Assembly: GCA_914767885.1 (NCBI GenBank)
Contig: CAJZBQ010000012.1
Span: forward strand, 412,501 to 476,500
DNA length: 64,000 bases
Direction: 5' to 3'
From: Blepharisma stoltei
Lineage: Eukaryota > Ciliophora > Heterotrichea > Heterotrichida > Blepharismidae
This document shows positions 44,942-54,551 of this stretch, piece by piece. The notes under the pieces were generated by a model. It was not told the origin of the DNA and made no database searches. It worked only from the letters and a program-made list of their open reading frames with translations. The translations under genes were made by a program, and so were the position numbers. The number at the start of each line of letters is the position of its first letter. Position 1 is the stretch's first letter.

Positions 44942-45544
44942 ATGCAGGCTGTAAACCCTTTTAATTTAAAGTTAATCATGGGAAATATATCTGTCCGAAC
45001 ATTGAGTTATTCTCTGCTTAAAACTGAAGATGTAGCTATAGAACTTGAAGAGCTTAAAGTCGCTCCTCAGCATGATGATCCTTCTCCAAGAGCCTTATCC
45101 AGTGTAATATCTGTCCTTATAAATTCAGGAGATTCTATTAAAGCACTCCAAATACTTGAACAGTTTACCCCAGATTTAGCGTTTCCTGGCTCAGAAGTTT
45201 ATCTTATTTTATCTTCCCAAGCCTTTATTGATCTGATAAGAGAAAATTCAGTGATTGAAGCGTTGGAATTGGCTCAGAAGCTTTTATCTCAATATAAAGA
45301 GTCAACGATAAAAGTATGGAATTATATAAATCAAGAATTCTGCGAAATTAAAATAAATGAAATTATGGGCTTATTGTGCTATGTTTCTCCAATTGAAAGC
45401 GTGCTTGGGTATCTATTGAATGAAAAGCAGAGAGAAAAAGTTGCAGAAATTGTAAATCTAAGACTGAACCCTGAAGATGAAAAAAAGTCATATTTTTGCA
45501 ATGCAGGGAAAATTTGGAAATGCTTGAAAAAGAAATCTAAATAA
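44942..45544 (+). CDS. CTLH/CRA-domain protein (RanBPM/GID-like)
   Basis: 200 residues. SGDSIKALQILEQFTPDL...YLILSSQAFIDLIRENSVIEALELAQKLL is a good CTLH helical hairpin, and the C-terminal half continues like a CRA domain (INEIMGLLCYVSPIESVLGYLL). Proteins of this type are GID/CTLH ubiquitin-ligase subunits or RanBPM scaffolds. No SPRY domain is present, and the N-terminus (MGNISVRTLSYSLLKTE) is unassigned. Divergent from the membrane-protein gene. Confidence 0.8.
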   Translation: MQAVNPFNLKLIMGNISVRTLSYSLLKTEDVAIELEELKVAPQHDDPSPRALSSVISVLINSGDSIKALQILEQFTPDLAFPGSEVYLILSSQAFIDLIRENSVIEALELAQKLLSQYKESTIKVWNYINQEFCEIKINEIMGLLCYVSPIESVLGYLLNEKQREKVAEIVNLRLNPEDEKKSYFCNAGKIWKCLKKKSK

Positions 45545-45587
45545 TGTAATTAATGCAGGAAATTTTAATTTATTTTTCATATTATAA

Positions 45588-48002
45588 ATGCAAAATCCAC
45601 TTCATTATTGGTTTTCAGACTCAGCCCTGTCTAATAAAATTCCAAACAGTAAGCAATGATTGCACTGAGTGACAGGAATCAATGATGAGCTTCCAATCGT
45701 CATGTCTCCTGAAGAAGCTTTAGACCCTCCAATTACATTTCCTCAGCTGTTTCAAAGCACAATTCTAAAATTCCCATTGAAAACTGCTCTGCGAATCAAA
45801 AAAGATAACGAATGAGTGTCTTGAACTTATCAAGAATACTACAACCAATCAGTCCAATTCGCTATTTCTCTAATCAGTTTAGGAATTACTCAAAGGAAAG
45901 CAATAAACATTATTGGATTTAACTCCCCAGAATGGCTCATCTCATTTTGCGGCTCTTTATTAGCTAACTGCATTCCAGTAGGAGTTTACACGACAAGTGG
46001 TACTGAAAGTTGCTTTTATGCCGCTGATCATAGTGAAGCCGAACTGATAGTAGTCCAAAATGAAACTTATTTGGCGAAGTATTTAGAAGTGTGGGAAAAA
46101 CTGCCGAAAATCAAAGCAATAATAGTTTATTGGCCAAAAGCTAGCCTATCAAAGTGGAAAACTGATACTAAATTAATATTCACATGAAGTGAATTTATGG
46201 AGCTCGGAAATAATGTAGACCCAAATGAAATAGAAAATAGAATTCAAGCTATAAGGCCTACACAAGCAGCAACCATTGTGTACACTTCAGGGACGACTGG
46301 GCCTCCTAAAGGAGTTTTACTAACTCCCCCCCCCCCCCTCCGTGAGCGAACAAAAAAATTTTGTTCGCTCACGGAGGGGGGTTAATTTTTTTTTTTTAAA
46401 AAAAATTTATATATAAAATTTTATAAAAAAATATTTTTTTCGAAATTTAAAAAAATCCTAATTTGCAAAAATTGGGAAGCAAATATTAATTTAATTTGCA
46501 AAATTTATGTTTTAAAACGCAATTTGTTTAAAATTAAACAGAATTAGCTCTAGATTTCATTATACTAATTATCACTTATATATCAAAATTTTTTTCCATT
46601 AAAATTTTTTCTATTAAAAAAATTTTTGTTCACTCACGGAGGGTGGGTTTTTGGTCAAAAAATGGCGATTTTTCTAATGGTTTTGTTCGCTCACGGAGGG
46701 GGGGGGGGAGTAAGCCATGATAATTATATTTGGTGTGCCAAAAGGATATGTGAGCGATTTAAGCTTGATAGAGAGGATGAGCAAATAATTTCATTTCTTC
46801 CACTAAGCCATTCTGCAGCGCAATGCTTTGATATCTTTTGCTGCATATTTCTAGGAGGATGCTTAAGCTTCGCTGATGAAAATGCTTTGCAAGGCACCAT
46901 TGCGAATACCGTTAAAGAAGTGCGGCCAACATTTTTCTTTGCAGTCCCAAGAATATGGGAAAAGTTTGAAGAAAAAATAAAAGAAATGATTTCATCCAGC
47001 ACACCTCAACAAAAAAAACTGATAAGATGAGCCCAAAACGTAGCTGGAAAATCTATGATATCTCATATTGAAAATCAACCGCTAAATAGGTCTTATTATT
47101 TAGCTAACTCTATATTTTTTGAAAAAATAAGAGCTTTATTAGGATTTGATAGGTGTAGAGTGTTAGCAACAGGGGCTGCTCCATTACCACAAAGCACATT
47201 TAATTTTTTCTGGTCAATAGGTTTGCATATATTAATTGGCTATGGAATGTCTGAAAATGCTGCACCTATGACTTATTGTGGGCCAGGCCAATGAGCCTTA
47301 AATAGTGCAGGAAAGCCGCTCAGAGGCGCAGAACTAAAAATAATTAACTCAAAAATGGAAGAATTGCCAATAGGAGAAATCGGAGAAATTTGTTTTAAAG
47401 GAAGAAACAAGTTTTTGGGCTACTTAAAAAATGAAGTAGAATCAAGAAAAGCCATTGATGCAGACGGATTTATACACTCAGGAGATGAAGGATATGTAGA
47501 TATAAATGGATTTGTGTATATCACTGGGAGAATTAAAGAGCTCATCATAACTGCAGGAGGAGAAAAAGTGCCGCCTTTTATAATTGAAGAAAAGATTAAA
47601 AATGAATGCAATATATTAAACACTGTTTTAGTCGTTGGTGAAGGGAAAAAATATTTAGCAGCTTTATTAAGCTTAAAATATCAGCAGCTTCCAGATGGAT
47701 CTTATAGTAATGAATTAAGCAAAGAAATTTTAGATGTTTTAACATCGATTGGAAGTGCTGCTGTAGATAGAAAATCAGGAGAAAATTGTGCAGCCTTAAG
47801 AAAGTTTATCCAAAAGGCAATTGATAAGTATAATAAGCATGCTTCAACGAGAGTCCATCAGATTAAAAAGTGAGGGTATCTTCCATCAGAGTTTTCAATT
47901 GCAGGAGGAGAATATACTCCAACGATGAAATTGAGGCGGCAATTTGCTAGCAAAAAGTATAAAGTTGATATTGAAAAGCTTTTTACTCAGCCTAATATTT
48001 AG
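45588..48002 (+). CDS. Long-chain acyl-CoA synthetase, bubblegum (ACSBG)-like
   Basis: 674 residues. AMP-binding motif TIVYTSGTTGPPKGVLL|SHDN is split exactly after VLL by a MITE (46324-46710). Other ANL-family motifs: GYGMSENAAP, GEIGEICFKGRNKFLGYL, HSGDEGYVDINGFVYITGRIKELIITAGGEKVPPFIIEE, and the C-terminal GGEYTPTMKLRRQFASKKY. GG-E-K-V-P-P is typical of ACSBG enzymes. It activates fatty acids to acyl-CoA. At least eight TGA Trp codons (such as SFCG-adjacent NEWVSWTYQEY). If the IES is kept, translation ends just after entering it. Confidence 0.93.
46324..46710 (-). mobile_element. Full-length young MITE-IES in the AMP-binding motif, hairpin at left
   Basis: TAA at 46321-46323 and 46711-46713, 387 bp. 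Nearly identical to the 31540 and 58844 copies. Precise excision restores GPPKGVLLSHDNYIW. Confidence 0.95.
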
Positions 48003-48439
48003 TAATTAATAAATTTATGGCTTAAATGCTTTATTATGGTTGGAAATTTAGATTTAATCAACTATTTTAGGCTATTTTTCCTTCAGCAGTTGATGTACTA
48101 ATAATTATACCTATAATATTTAGATAGATGTATTATTTTATAATATTTTATTTTTCTTATAATCTTCAATAAATTTTCTTAATAAATTAAAAATTATGAG
48201 CTATTATCTAAATATTACTTATTCGATAAATTTTTGTCAAATCAATATTTTTATTTATATTATAATTATTTAAATCTAAGAATTTAGATACAATTAATTA
48301 AAGGAAGCCTTCAAACTATGCAATAAAATGAAATTGTAATGATATTAAAAAGCTTAATGCTTATTTTTCTGACAACTTTCAGCTAAGGTTTTATTAGAAG
48401 AGCTCAAACATAAATTTATAATAATCTTCATAAAAATCA
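48003..48439. other. Intergenic region, nothing recognised
   Basis: About 440 bp of very AT-rich sequence upstream of the next gene; no repeat or hairpin of note. Confidence 0.6.
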
Positions 48440-49003
48440 ATGTCTAATTTGTCTAATATACTAATTCCTGATACTTCCCAAGCTGAGCATTCTCACCGCA
48501 CACGAGAATCTTCCCAACCCTCAGTCCCTCGCAAGCGCATCACAGTTCCTCGATTACTTACAAATTTCCCAACATCTTCAAGCACCAACTCAACTAACAC
48601 ATCTTTCAAATATCTCTATCGAAGAAACGATCTTAATTCCTCTTTCCAACTACCTAGTAATAAACCTTTGAAAGTCCCACCTTTATTGAATAAATCAATA
48701 ATTCTTCACAAAGTTAAAGAAAAATCAGACCGAGTAGGAATTGACATCAATGATGACTTATTTTTTTTAAATGAATATAAGTGAGATTTACTTAGGAAAA
48801 TTGAAATAAAAAAGCAAAGAGAATTATCATGTGCGAAATTTCCTTTTTGGTTTCAGGATTCCCTTTGTGATGACTTGATGATAAAAGCTGTAAAAGAGTC
48901 CAAAAGGATTGAAAATTATGATAACATCTTAGGAAACGAAAGAAGAAATGAATTTTCTAAGTGGATTGTACAGATGAAAGAAAACTTGTATAGGGATAGT
49001 TAA
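48440..49003 (+). CDS. Hypothetical protein, 187 residues
   Basis: ATG 48440, stop TAA 49001-49003; one TGA Trp (EYKWDLLRKIEIKKQ). The N-terminal half is Ser/Thr/Pro-rich and basic (RESSQPSVPRKRITVPRLL), the C-terminal half helical. No family is recognised. Confidence 0.7.
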
Positions 49004-49484
49004 AATAGTAAATTTAATGTTTATTAACTTTTGATTGGGAGTATTAAAATGTCGGTTCTTTTATTCTTATTACAAAATTACAAATGAAAAATTATTTACA
49101 ATTTGAATTATAAAGCAGATAAATATGAATTATAATAATCTCGCTCTGATTATGATTTGACAGCATCTGATTATCTGATTAATGCTATCTTAGAAATAAT
49201 TCAAGCAGTTTTTTATTTATCAAAAATTACCTAAATATTGACTATGACTTTAGAGTTGTATTTATGATAGAAGGATGCTAAAAAGTAAAATTAAAATTCA
49301 AATTAAATTGCTTAAGCATAATACTAATCAATGCGAGTTGACAATGCGTAGGATAAATCCAAACCTCCATAATTAAGACAAATTCTCAATATGGAAAACC
49401 AATAAAAAATTGCCCGGCATCTGATTTCGTCTATCAGCTAAATTATTTCCCAAAAAATTAATTTATCACTTTAATAGCTTCCTG
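49004..49484. other. Intergenic region, nothing recognised
   Basis: 481 bp AT-rich, between convergent genes; no supported feature. Confidence 0.6.
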
Positions 49485-49847
49485 CTATGCAATGCCTTTT
49501 CCAGAAGTAAGCCATCTACTCATCTGCAACTGCCTGATCTCTATTAAGAACATTTCATCTTTTTTCTGCTTCCTTAGTAGGTAATAGTATCTCGCCATAG
49601 CTTGTTCCTTCGTAATTCCATTCATCTCTCTTACCACATTCTCCCAGCTTACCCTCCCACACACTTGATTTTTCTTAATTGCTTCTAATAATTTCCTGGT
49701 TGGGTTTTTCTGCCAGTGCTTGCCTTTTTCCTTGTATATGACTAGTAATGAGTTGATAAGGTCATCATCTTCGATGCTGCAATCTGAATTTCTATTCTCC
49801 TTCCATTCCAAGTCAGTTATTCGGCCAACTGCCTGTTCAGACATCAT
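49485..49847 (-). CDS. Hypothetical SANT/Myb-like small protein
   Basis: 120 residues from tandem ATG at 49847. The segment RVSWENVVREMNGITKEQAMARYYYLLRKQ has the helix-turn-helix spacing and aromatic pattern of a SANT/Myb repeat, but the first Trp motif is weak. DNA or histone binding is inference. Confidence 0.6.
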   Translation of the reverse strand: MMSEQAVGRITDLEWKENRNSDCSIEDDDLINSLLVIYKEKGKHWQKNPTRKLLEAIKKNQVCGRVSWENVVREMNGITKEQAMARYYYLLRKQKKDEMFLIEIRQLQMSRWLTSGKGIA

Positions 49848-49874
49848 AAAATTGTTTTGTTGATCAAAATCAGA

Positions 49875-50245
49875 TTAAAACCATCATGGATTTGGGCATA
49901 TTTGGAAGCAGAAATTTAGGGAAAGTTTCTCATTAAAGACCATGATTGGATCATCTTGAGCATTTTTAGAGTATTCGAGCGGGAATTTCTTTTGGGTTTC
50001 GCGGTTGAGGCGGGGTCTAAAAGATTCCGCGATGAGAGATGCCTTGTGTTGAAAAGTAAGGATTGAGGGGAGAGTGAAGGTTTTTGGTTGGTTTAAGGAA
50101 GTTTTGAAGGAGATTGGTGGGAGAGGGTTGCACAGGATTTTCGAAAATAAATACAGGATGAGTTTGGGGTTTGGAATTGGCCAGCCATCCTCTTTAATGG
50201 AATGGGATTATTGATGGCTTTTTTGCGCTCCATAGGTGTTTGCAT
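49875..50245 (-). CDS. Hypothetical protein, one frame slip
   Basis: On the minus strand, MQTPMERKKAINNPIPLK (from 50245) and EDGWPIPNPKLILYLFSKIL... (to TAA 49875-49877) are adjacent but out of frame by one base at an A-run near 50193 (ttaaagagg). Adding one A makes a 123-residue frame ending CFQICPNPWWF. The second part also has a TGA Trp. No family is recognised. It lies 27 bp upstream of the start of the small SANT-like gene. Confidence 0.55.
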
Positions 50246-50825
50246 GGAGTAAAATGCAGAGGCCCCAAGTATTTTTTACTCAGAGAGTAGAAAATGAGAA
50301 ATGATTATCAATTATTTCTCGAAAGATATTTATGATTCAAATCCTAAAATATCCTTCTTAATCAATCAAGAATGAGTTAAGTTAGATTTCACAGTAAAGA
50401 AACTAAAAAGTGAAAAAAGTAAATGTACTTAATGAATTAATACATCAAATGTAGTTTATTATCTTAAGGTTTAAAACTACGAAGGTGACGCTTTAAGTGC
50501 TACAAATTTTAATAAAGGTAGCCCCTTAAATTATTTTTATTATTTTGAGTCTCTATAATAAATTATTTCTTACCTATAAGTTATTATTGCATCAGTGTAT
50601 TTATAAATTAATTCTTTACATTGGAAAAGCTTACTATAATAAGCTTGCGTATCTGGTAATTAATTTGTATTATATATAAAATGCTGATTCCGTTCTTCAC
50701 ATAATTTTCGTTAATTTTTGAAAAATTAATCAAGTGTTATATTGAAATTTCTATATAAAATGTTTGCCAATTCCTCCAATAAAAAATGTTAGTTTCTTTA
50801 AATTTTTTAATTAAACTCTAAGCAT
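50246..50825. other. Intergenic region, nothing recognised
   Basis: 580 bp AT-rich; the right part is the 3' flank of the secreted-protein gene. No repeat or coding signal is supported. Confidence 0.6.
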
Positions 50826-51236
50826 TTAACTTGAGGACAATAGTGAACTTGCAGCACTTGATGTGTCATCTCCGTTAACAGCATTATCTTCTTCAGAAAC
50901 CACAAATTCAGTTTCTGTAGTCGACTCTTCTTGAGATACCTGAATAAAAGAATCAGAAGTGGGGCAAATTCCAACATAAGCAACAAGGTCTTGGTAATAT
51001 AGTTCAAAATAATATTCAGCTTGAGATTGTACGTAGCTGTAGACATCTTCTGCGTATGCTTGAGCATACTCTTCAGCCTTTGATTTAGCATATTCATAAA
51101 ACTCTGAAGGATCTGATTGAAGGAAATTTGTGGATTTGGCGGTTTTATCACGAGTTTGTAAGAAAGCGGCTTTAAATAAATCAGGTTTCACAGCAAATAC
51201 ACTTAGGCTGAGTAATAGAACGAACACGATTTTCAT
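50826..51236 (-). CDS. Small secreted acidic protein
   Basis: 136 residues, ATG 51236. Signal peptide (IVFVLLLSLSVFAVK), then a Tyr/Ala/Glu-rich helical region (YEYAKSKAEEYAQAYAEDVYSYVQSQAEYYFELYY) and a Ser/Glu/Thr-rich acidic tail. It resembles secretory-granule or surface proteins, but no family is recognised. Confidence 0.7.
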   Translation of the reverse strand: MKIVFVLLLSLSVFAVKPDLFKAAFLQTRDKTAKSTNFLQSDPSEFYEYAKSKAEEYAQAYAEDVYSYVQSQAEYYFELYYQDLVAYVGICPTSDSFIQVSQEESTTETEFVVSEEDNAVNGDDTSSAASSLLSSS

Positions 51237-51571
51237 TTTATATTATTTTAATCGCATAATTTGTCTTAGCCGTTTTATTCATAAAAATATGGAAGCAAGA
51301 GAGCTCATTTTTGATAAAATTTGGATATCTCCAAAATTATCTTATAAATAGCCATTCATTGTGCTTATTTAAAAAGTTTATATTGAGAATATAATGTCGC
51401 AGATTAAGATAAAGAAATTTATATTAATATTTGAGCTTAATTTAAGATATTCTTATAATTAAGGGTATTTAAGCTTCTGCGTCTAAATGCTGCAGATTTA
51501 AGGAAATTTAGATCATAGGTCATTAATATAATATCATTTGAGTTTTGCTTGCACCAGTTATTATGGAAAAT

Positions 51572-52096
51572 ACATTAAAATGGCGAGACGTATGCACCTG
51601 CCCTCTTGACGCAGTAGTTTAGACATTATGGCCACGGCGAACTGGGACTGACTCCGAGTCGACAATCGTGTGCAAGCTCAACAGATGTGTATCCAGGTAG
51701 GTTTTGGCTGCTTTTCCTGTGGTTGGAAATGGAGGTGATCAACAAAGTCCTTTGGATATGAGCATCCATGGGCATTCCTCTCCCGAGAAACTGGTGGTTT
51801 TAGCTCAGGCTATAGGGAACAGTCTTTTTTCCTGTAGCTATCAAAGGCAGGCACTTCGGTAAGTAAGAGACTCAAAGGATACTTGGAATTAAGCTACTCC
51901 AATTGCCAGTAGCAGGGCCGCAGAAATCTATAAGCCCCCACTCAAGACTGAAGCCGCGAGGAGGAGACAGAAGGTATCTTAATTGGCGCAGACCCTCTGG
52001 GTTGGAGTCGAAAGCGGATGAACCTCAATATGGAAGGTCTTTAGTCGCTGCATCATCAATATGACTAACGCCTGACTTTAATAGCCTAACCTTTAT
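51572..52096. mobile_element. GC-rich retroposon-like insertion in intergenic DNA
   Basis: About 525 bp of markedly higher GC than the flanks (from ...GGCGAGACGTATGCACC to ...CTAACGCCTGAC). Possible degenerate direct repeats TTATTATGGAAAAT (about 51558) and TTATTATGACAAAT (about 52096) flank it. It contains a GTAAGTAAG run. No coding frame. It is not clearly alike to the other GC-rich elements in the window. Confidence 0.5.
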
Positions 52097-52169
52097 TATG
52101 ACAAATTATCTTAAATTGGAAAGCCAATTCTATCGATATAGCAAAAATATTATACACTGTTCTCTAATA

Positions 52170-53677
52170 TACAGTTTTAGAGAGTCGAAAAACAGGGCCT
52201 TGGCTCTCTGGTTTACTATTCCATGTCAGAATTTATTGCCCTAAATATTCTATTAGTAGCTTGCGGCTTGGTCTTCTGAAAACATATTTTATACCAAATT
52301 TAATTTAATAAAACCAACACATTATTAGTTTGCTGAATCTGTTCGGGATATGAAATTCAGTTTCCATATAAGAAAAATGTCAACAGATTTTAAAATAAAT
52401 TTTCTGATACCCTTTTTTTAAGTCCCTAAATTAATTTTTAATTTTCTATTAGAAGCTCTAAGACTTCAAGAGGCATCTATCTCTCTGTTTGCATGCTGAG
52501 TTTGCCTACTTAATTTAACTTCTGGATTTTCCTGCTGGGTTTGCAGCTGAGCTACCTGCTAAATATAAAGGATGAATTTTTTGATTAAGCAGGCAGGGTG
52601 GATTTTAACAAGATTGAAAAGGGTGACATGCCGACAAAGAGATAGATGCTACTTGAAGTGTTAGAGCTTCTGTATCGATATCATCTAAAATCTCCAATAG
52701 AATTCTGACTTATATAGATGATTTCATAAAAAATGGACTGAACTGGGAGAAATAGTACATGAACTGAAAATATACAAATTCAATGGGGTGACATGCCAAC
52801 AAAGAGATAGATTCTACTTGATATGTTAGAGCTTCTGTATCGATATCATCTAAAATCTCCAGTAGAATTTGGACTTGGATGATGTATGGATGATTCATAA
52901 AAAAATGGACTGAACTGGAGAAATAGGACATGAACTGAAAATATATAAATTCAATGGGGTGACATGCCAACAAAGAGATAGATGCTACTTGAAGTGTTAA
53001 AGCTTTTGTATCAATTTCATCTAAAATCTCCAGTAGATTTTGACTTATAGATGATTTTATAAAAATGGACTGAACTGGAGAAATAGGACATGAACTGAAA
53101 ATATACAAATTCAATGGGGTGACATGCCGGCAAAGAGATAGATGCCTCTTGAAGTCTTAGAGCTTCTGTATTGATATCATCTAAAATCTCAATTAGAATG
53201 CTGACTTATGGATTATGCATTAAAAATGAACTGAACTGGAGAAATAGTACATGAACAAAAAATATACAAATTCGATGGGGTGGCATGCCGACAGAGAGAT
53301 AGATGCCTCTTGAAGTCTTAGAGCTTCTTTATTGATATCATCTAAAATCTCCAGTAGAATGCTCAGTAAATTCTTTTTCTAATATAGGACCAAGATTAAT
53401 AGAAAATTAAAAATTAATTTAGGGACTTAAAAAAGGGTATCAGAAAATTTATTTTAAAAATCTGTTGACATTTTCTTATATGGAAACTGAATTTCATATC
53501 CTGAACAGATTCAGCAAACTAATAATGTGTTGGTTTATTAAATTAAATTTGGTATAAAATATGTTTTCAGAAGACCAAGCCGCAAGCTACTAAATAGAAT
53601 ATTTAGGGCAATAAATTCTGACATGGAATAGTAAACCAGAGAGCCAAGGCCCTGTTTTTCGACTCTCTAAAGCTGTA
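52170..53677. mobile_element. 1.5-kb DNA element with ~280-bp terminal inverted repeats and a TA duplication
   Basis: Left arm 52170-52450 and right arm 53398-53677 are inverted copies with few differences, beginning TACAG(T/C)TTTAGAGAGTCG and flanked by TA. The arms include CAGGGCCTTGGCTCTCTGG and TCCATGTCAGAATTTATTGCC blocks. The centre holds a minisatellite and no transposase. A TA target and TACAG terminus recall Tc1/mariner-type non-autonomous elements. It is intergenic, so excision cannot be tested by frame. Confidence 0.85.
52618..53362. repeat. Minisatellite of ~165-bp units inside the TIR element
   Basis: About 4.6 tandem copies starting at GGGGTGACATGCC near 52618, 52785, 52955, 53115 and 53276. 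Units differ by small changes and indels (for example GACATGCCAACAAAGAGATA versus GGCATGCCGACAGAGAGATA). The open frame across it only echoes the repeat. Confidence 0.85.
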
Positions 53678-53743
53678 TATATTATATCCTTTTACATGAA
53701 AATATGAGATAATTAAGACTTCTTAATGAGTTGATACAAATAA

Positions 53744-54286
53744 TTACCGATAGCTACTCCATGGATCAGGGCCATCTCCTGGAAGCGCTGTCTCTTCTGC
53801 CTTCTGAACGTTTTTCGTCCTTTCTTCACATTCAAATCCTTGACCTGATGTTTCTTTATAATCTGCAGTATCCCCAGCTGGCTGTTTCAGTGTATATGGT
53901 TTTTGGTTCTCATATTTGCTTCCTTCATATCTTCTTTCTTGGTAATTCCTTTGAGCTGGAGCTTGCCTTCTAGGTGACTCATATCTTTCATAATTTCTCT
54001 GATGAGGACTTCCATAATACCTTCTAGGCTCTTCAGGAATTTCATCCTGATATTCTCTGTTATAATTTCTCCGAGAAGATTCATAGTTTCTTCTCTCGTC
54101 CATAAATTGCCTATCATAGCTTCCTCGATAGGTTCCTCTCCCTCTCCCCTGCCACATTTCGTCGCTTCTTGTGTTGTCATATCTGCCGTAGTCTCTCTGA
54201 GAAGAATAATCGTTCTCATAAAAGTTTCTTTCTTCTTCAGGACGATCATAGTATCCTGTATTATAATTTCTATTACTTCCTTGCAT
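53744..54286 (-). CDS. RG/RY-rich RNA-binding-like protein
   Basis: 180 residues, ATG 54286, rich in Arg, Tyr, Gly and Glu, with RGRGTYRGSYDRQF and repeated RRNYNREYQDE / HQRNYERYESP units. Low-complexity RG/RY regions bind RNA and form granules. Its composition and motifs closely resemble the C-terminal tail of the neighbouring DEAD-box helicase ([33 protein letters not shown]), which suggests a duplicated tail. No folded domain is seen. Confidence 0.7.
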   Translation of the reverse strand: MQGSNRNYNTGYYDRPEEERNFYENDYSSQRDYGRYDNTRSDEMWQGRGRGTYRGSYDRQFMDERRNYESSRRNYNREYQDEIPEEPRRYYGSPHQRNYERYESPRRQAPAQRNYQERRYEGSKYENQKPYTLKQPAGDTADYKETSGQGFECEERTKNVQKAEETALPGDGPDPWSSYR

Positions 54287-54551
54287 AATGAGTGCGATTT
54301 TATGTTCAGTATAAGTTAGTTATTTTTAATTTTTTAAATTTCTATTAAAAGATTTTTATTCGGTTTTACAAAATCCAATTCATATTTGAAAAAAAGCAAT
54401 GCAATTTTAATTTATATAGCTCTAAATTTAAAATAATTACCTGGAGGTCTTTTATTATAACTAATAAATTTATATACAAATAAGCATGATATTAAAATAA
54501 TTTTGCATATTAAAAGCGTTTAATTTTTCTTAAAAATGATTTTACAAATAA

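Noticed and set aside
52710-53114. 134-residue repeat-protein frame
   Set aside because: It follows the ~165-bp minisatellite unit inside a transposon; the peptide repeat is a by-product of the DNA repeat.
52618-53362. CRISPR-like array
   Set aside because: Units are contiguous without unique spacers, inside a eukaryotic inverted-repeat element.
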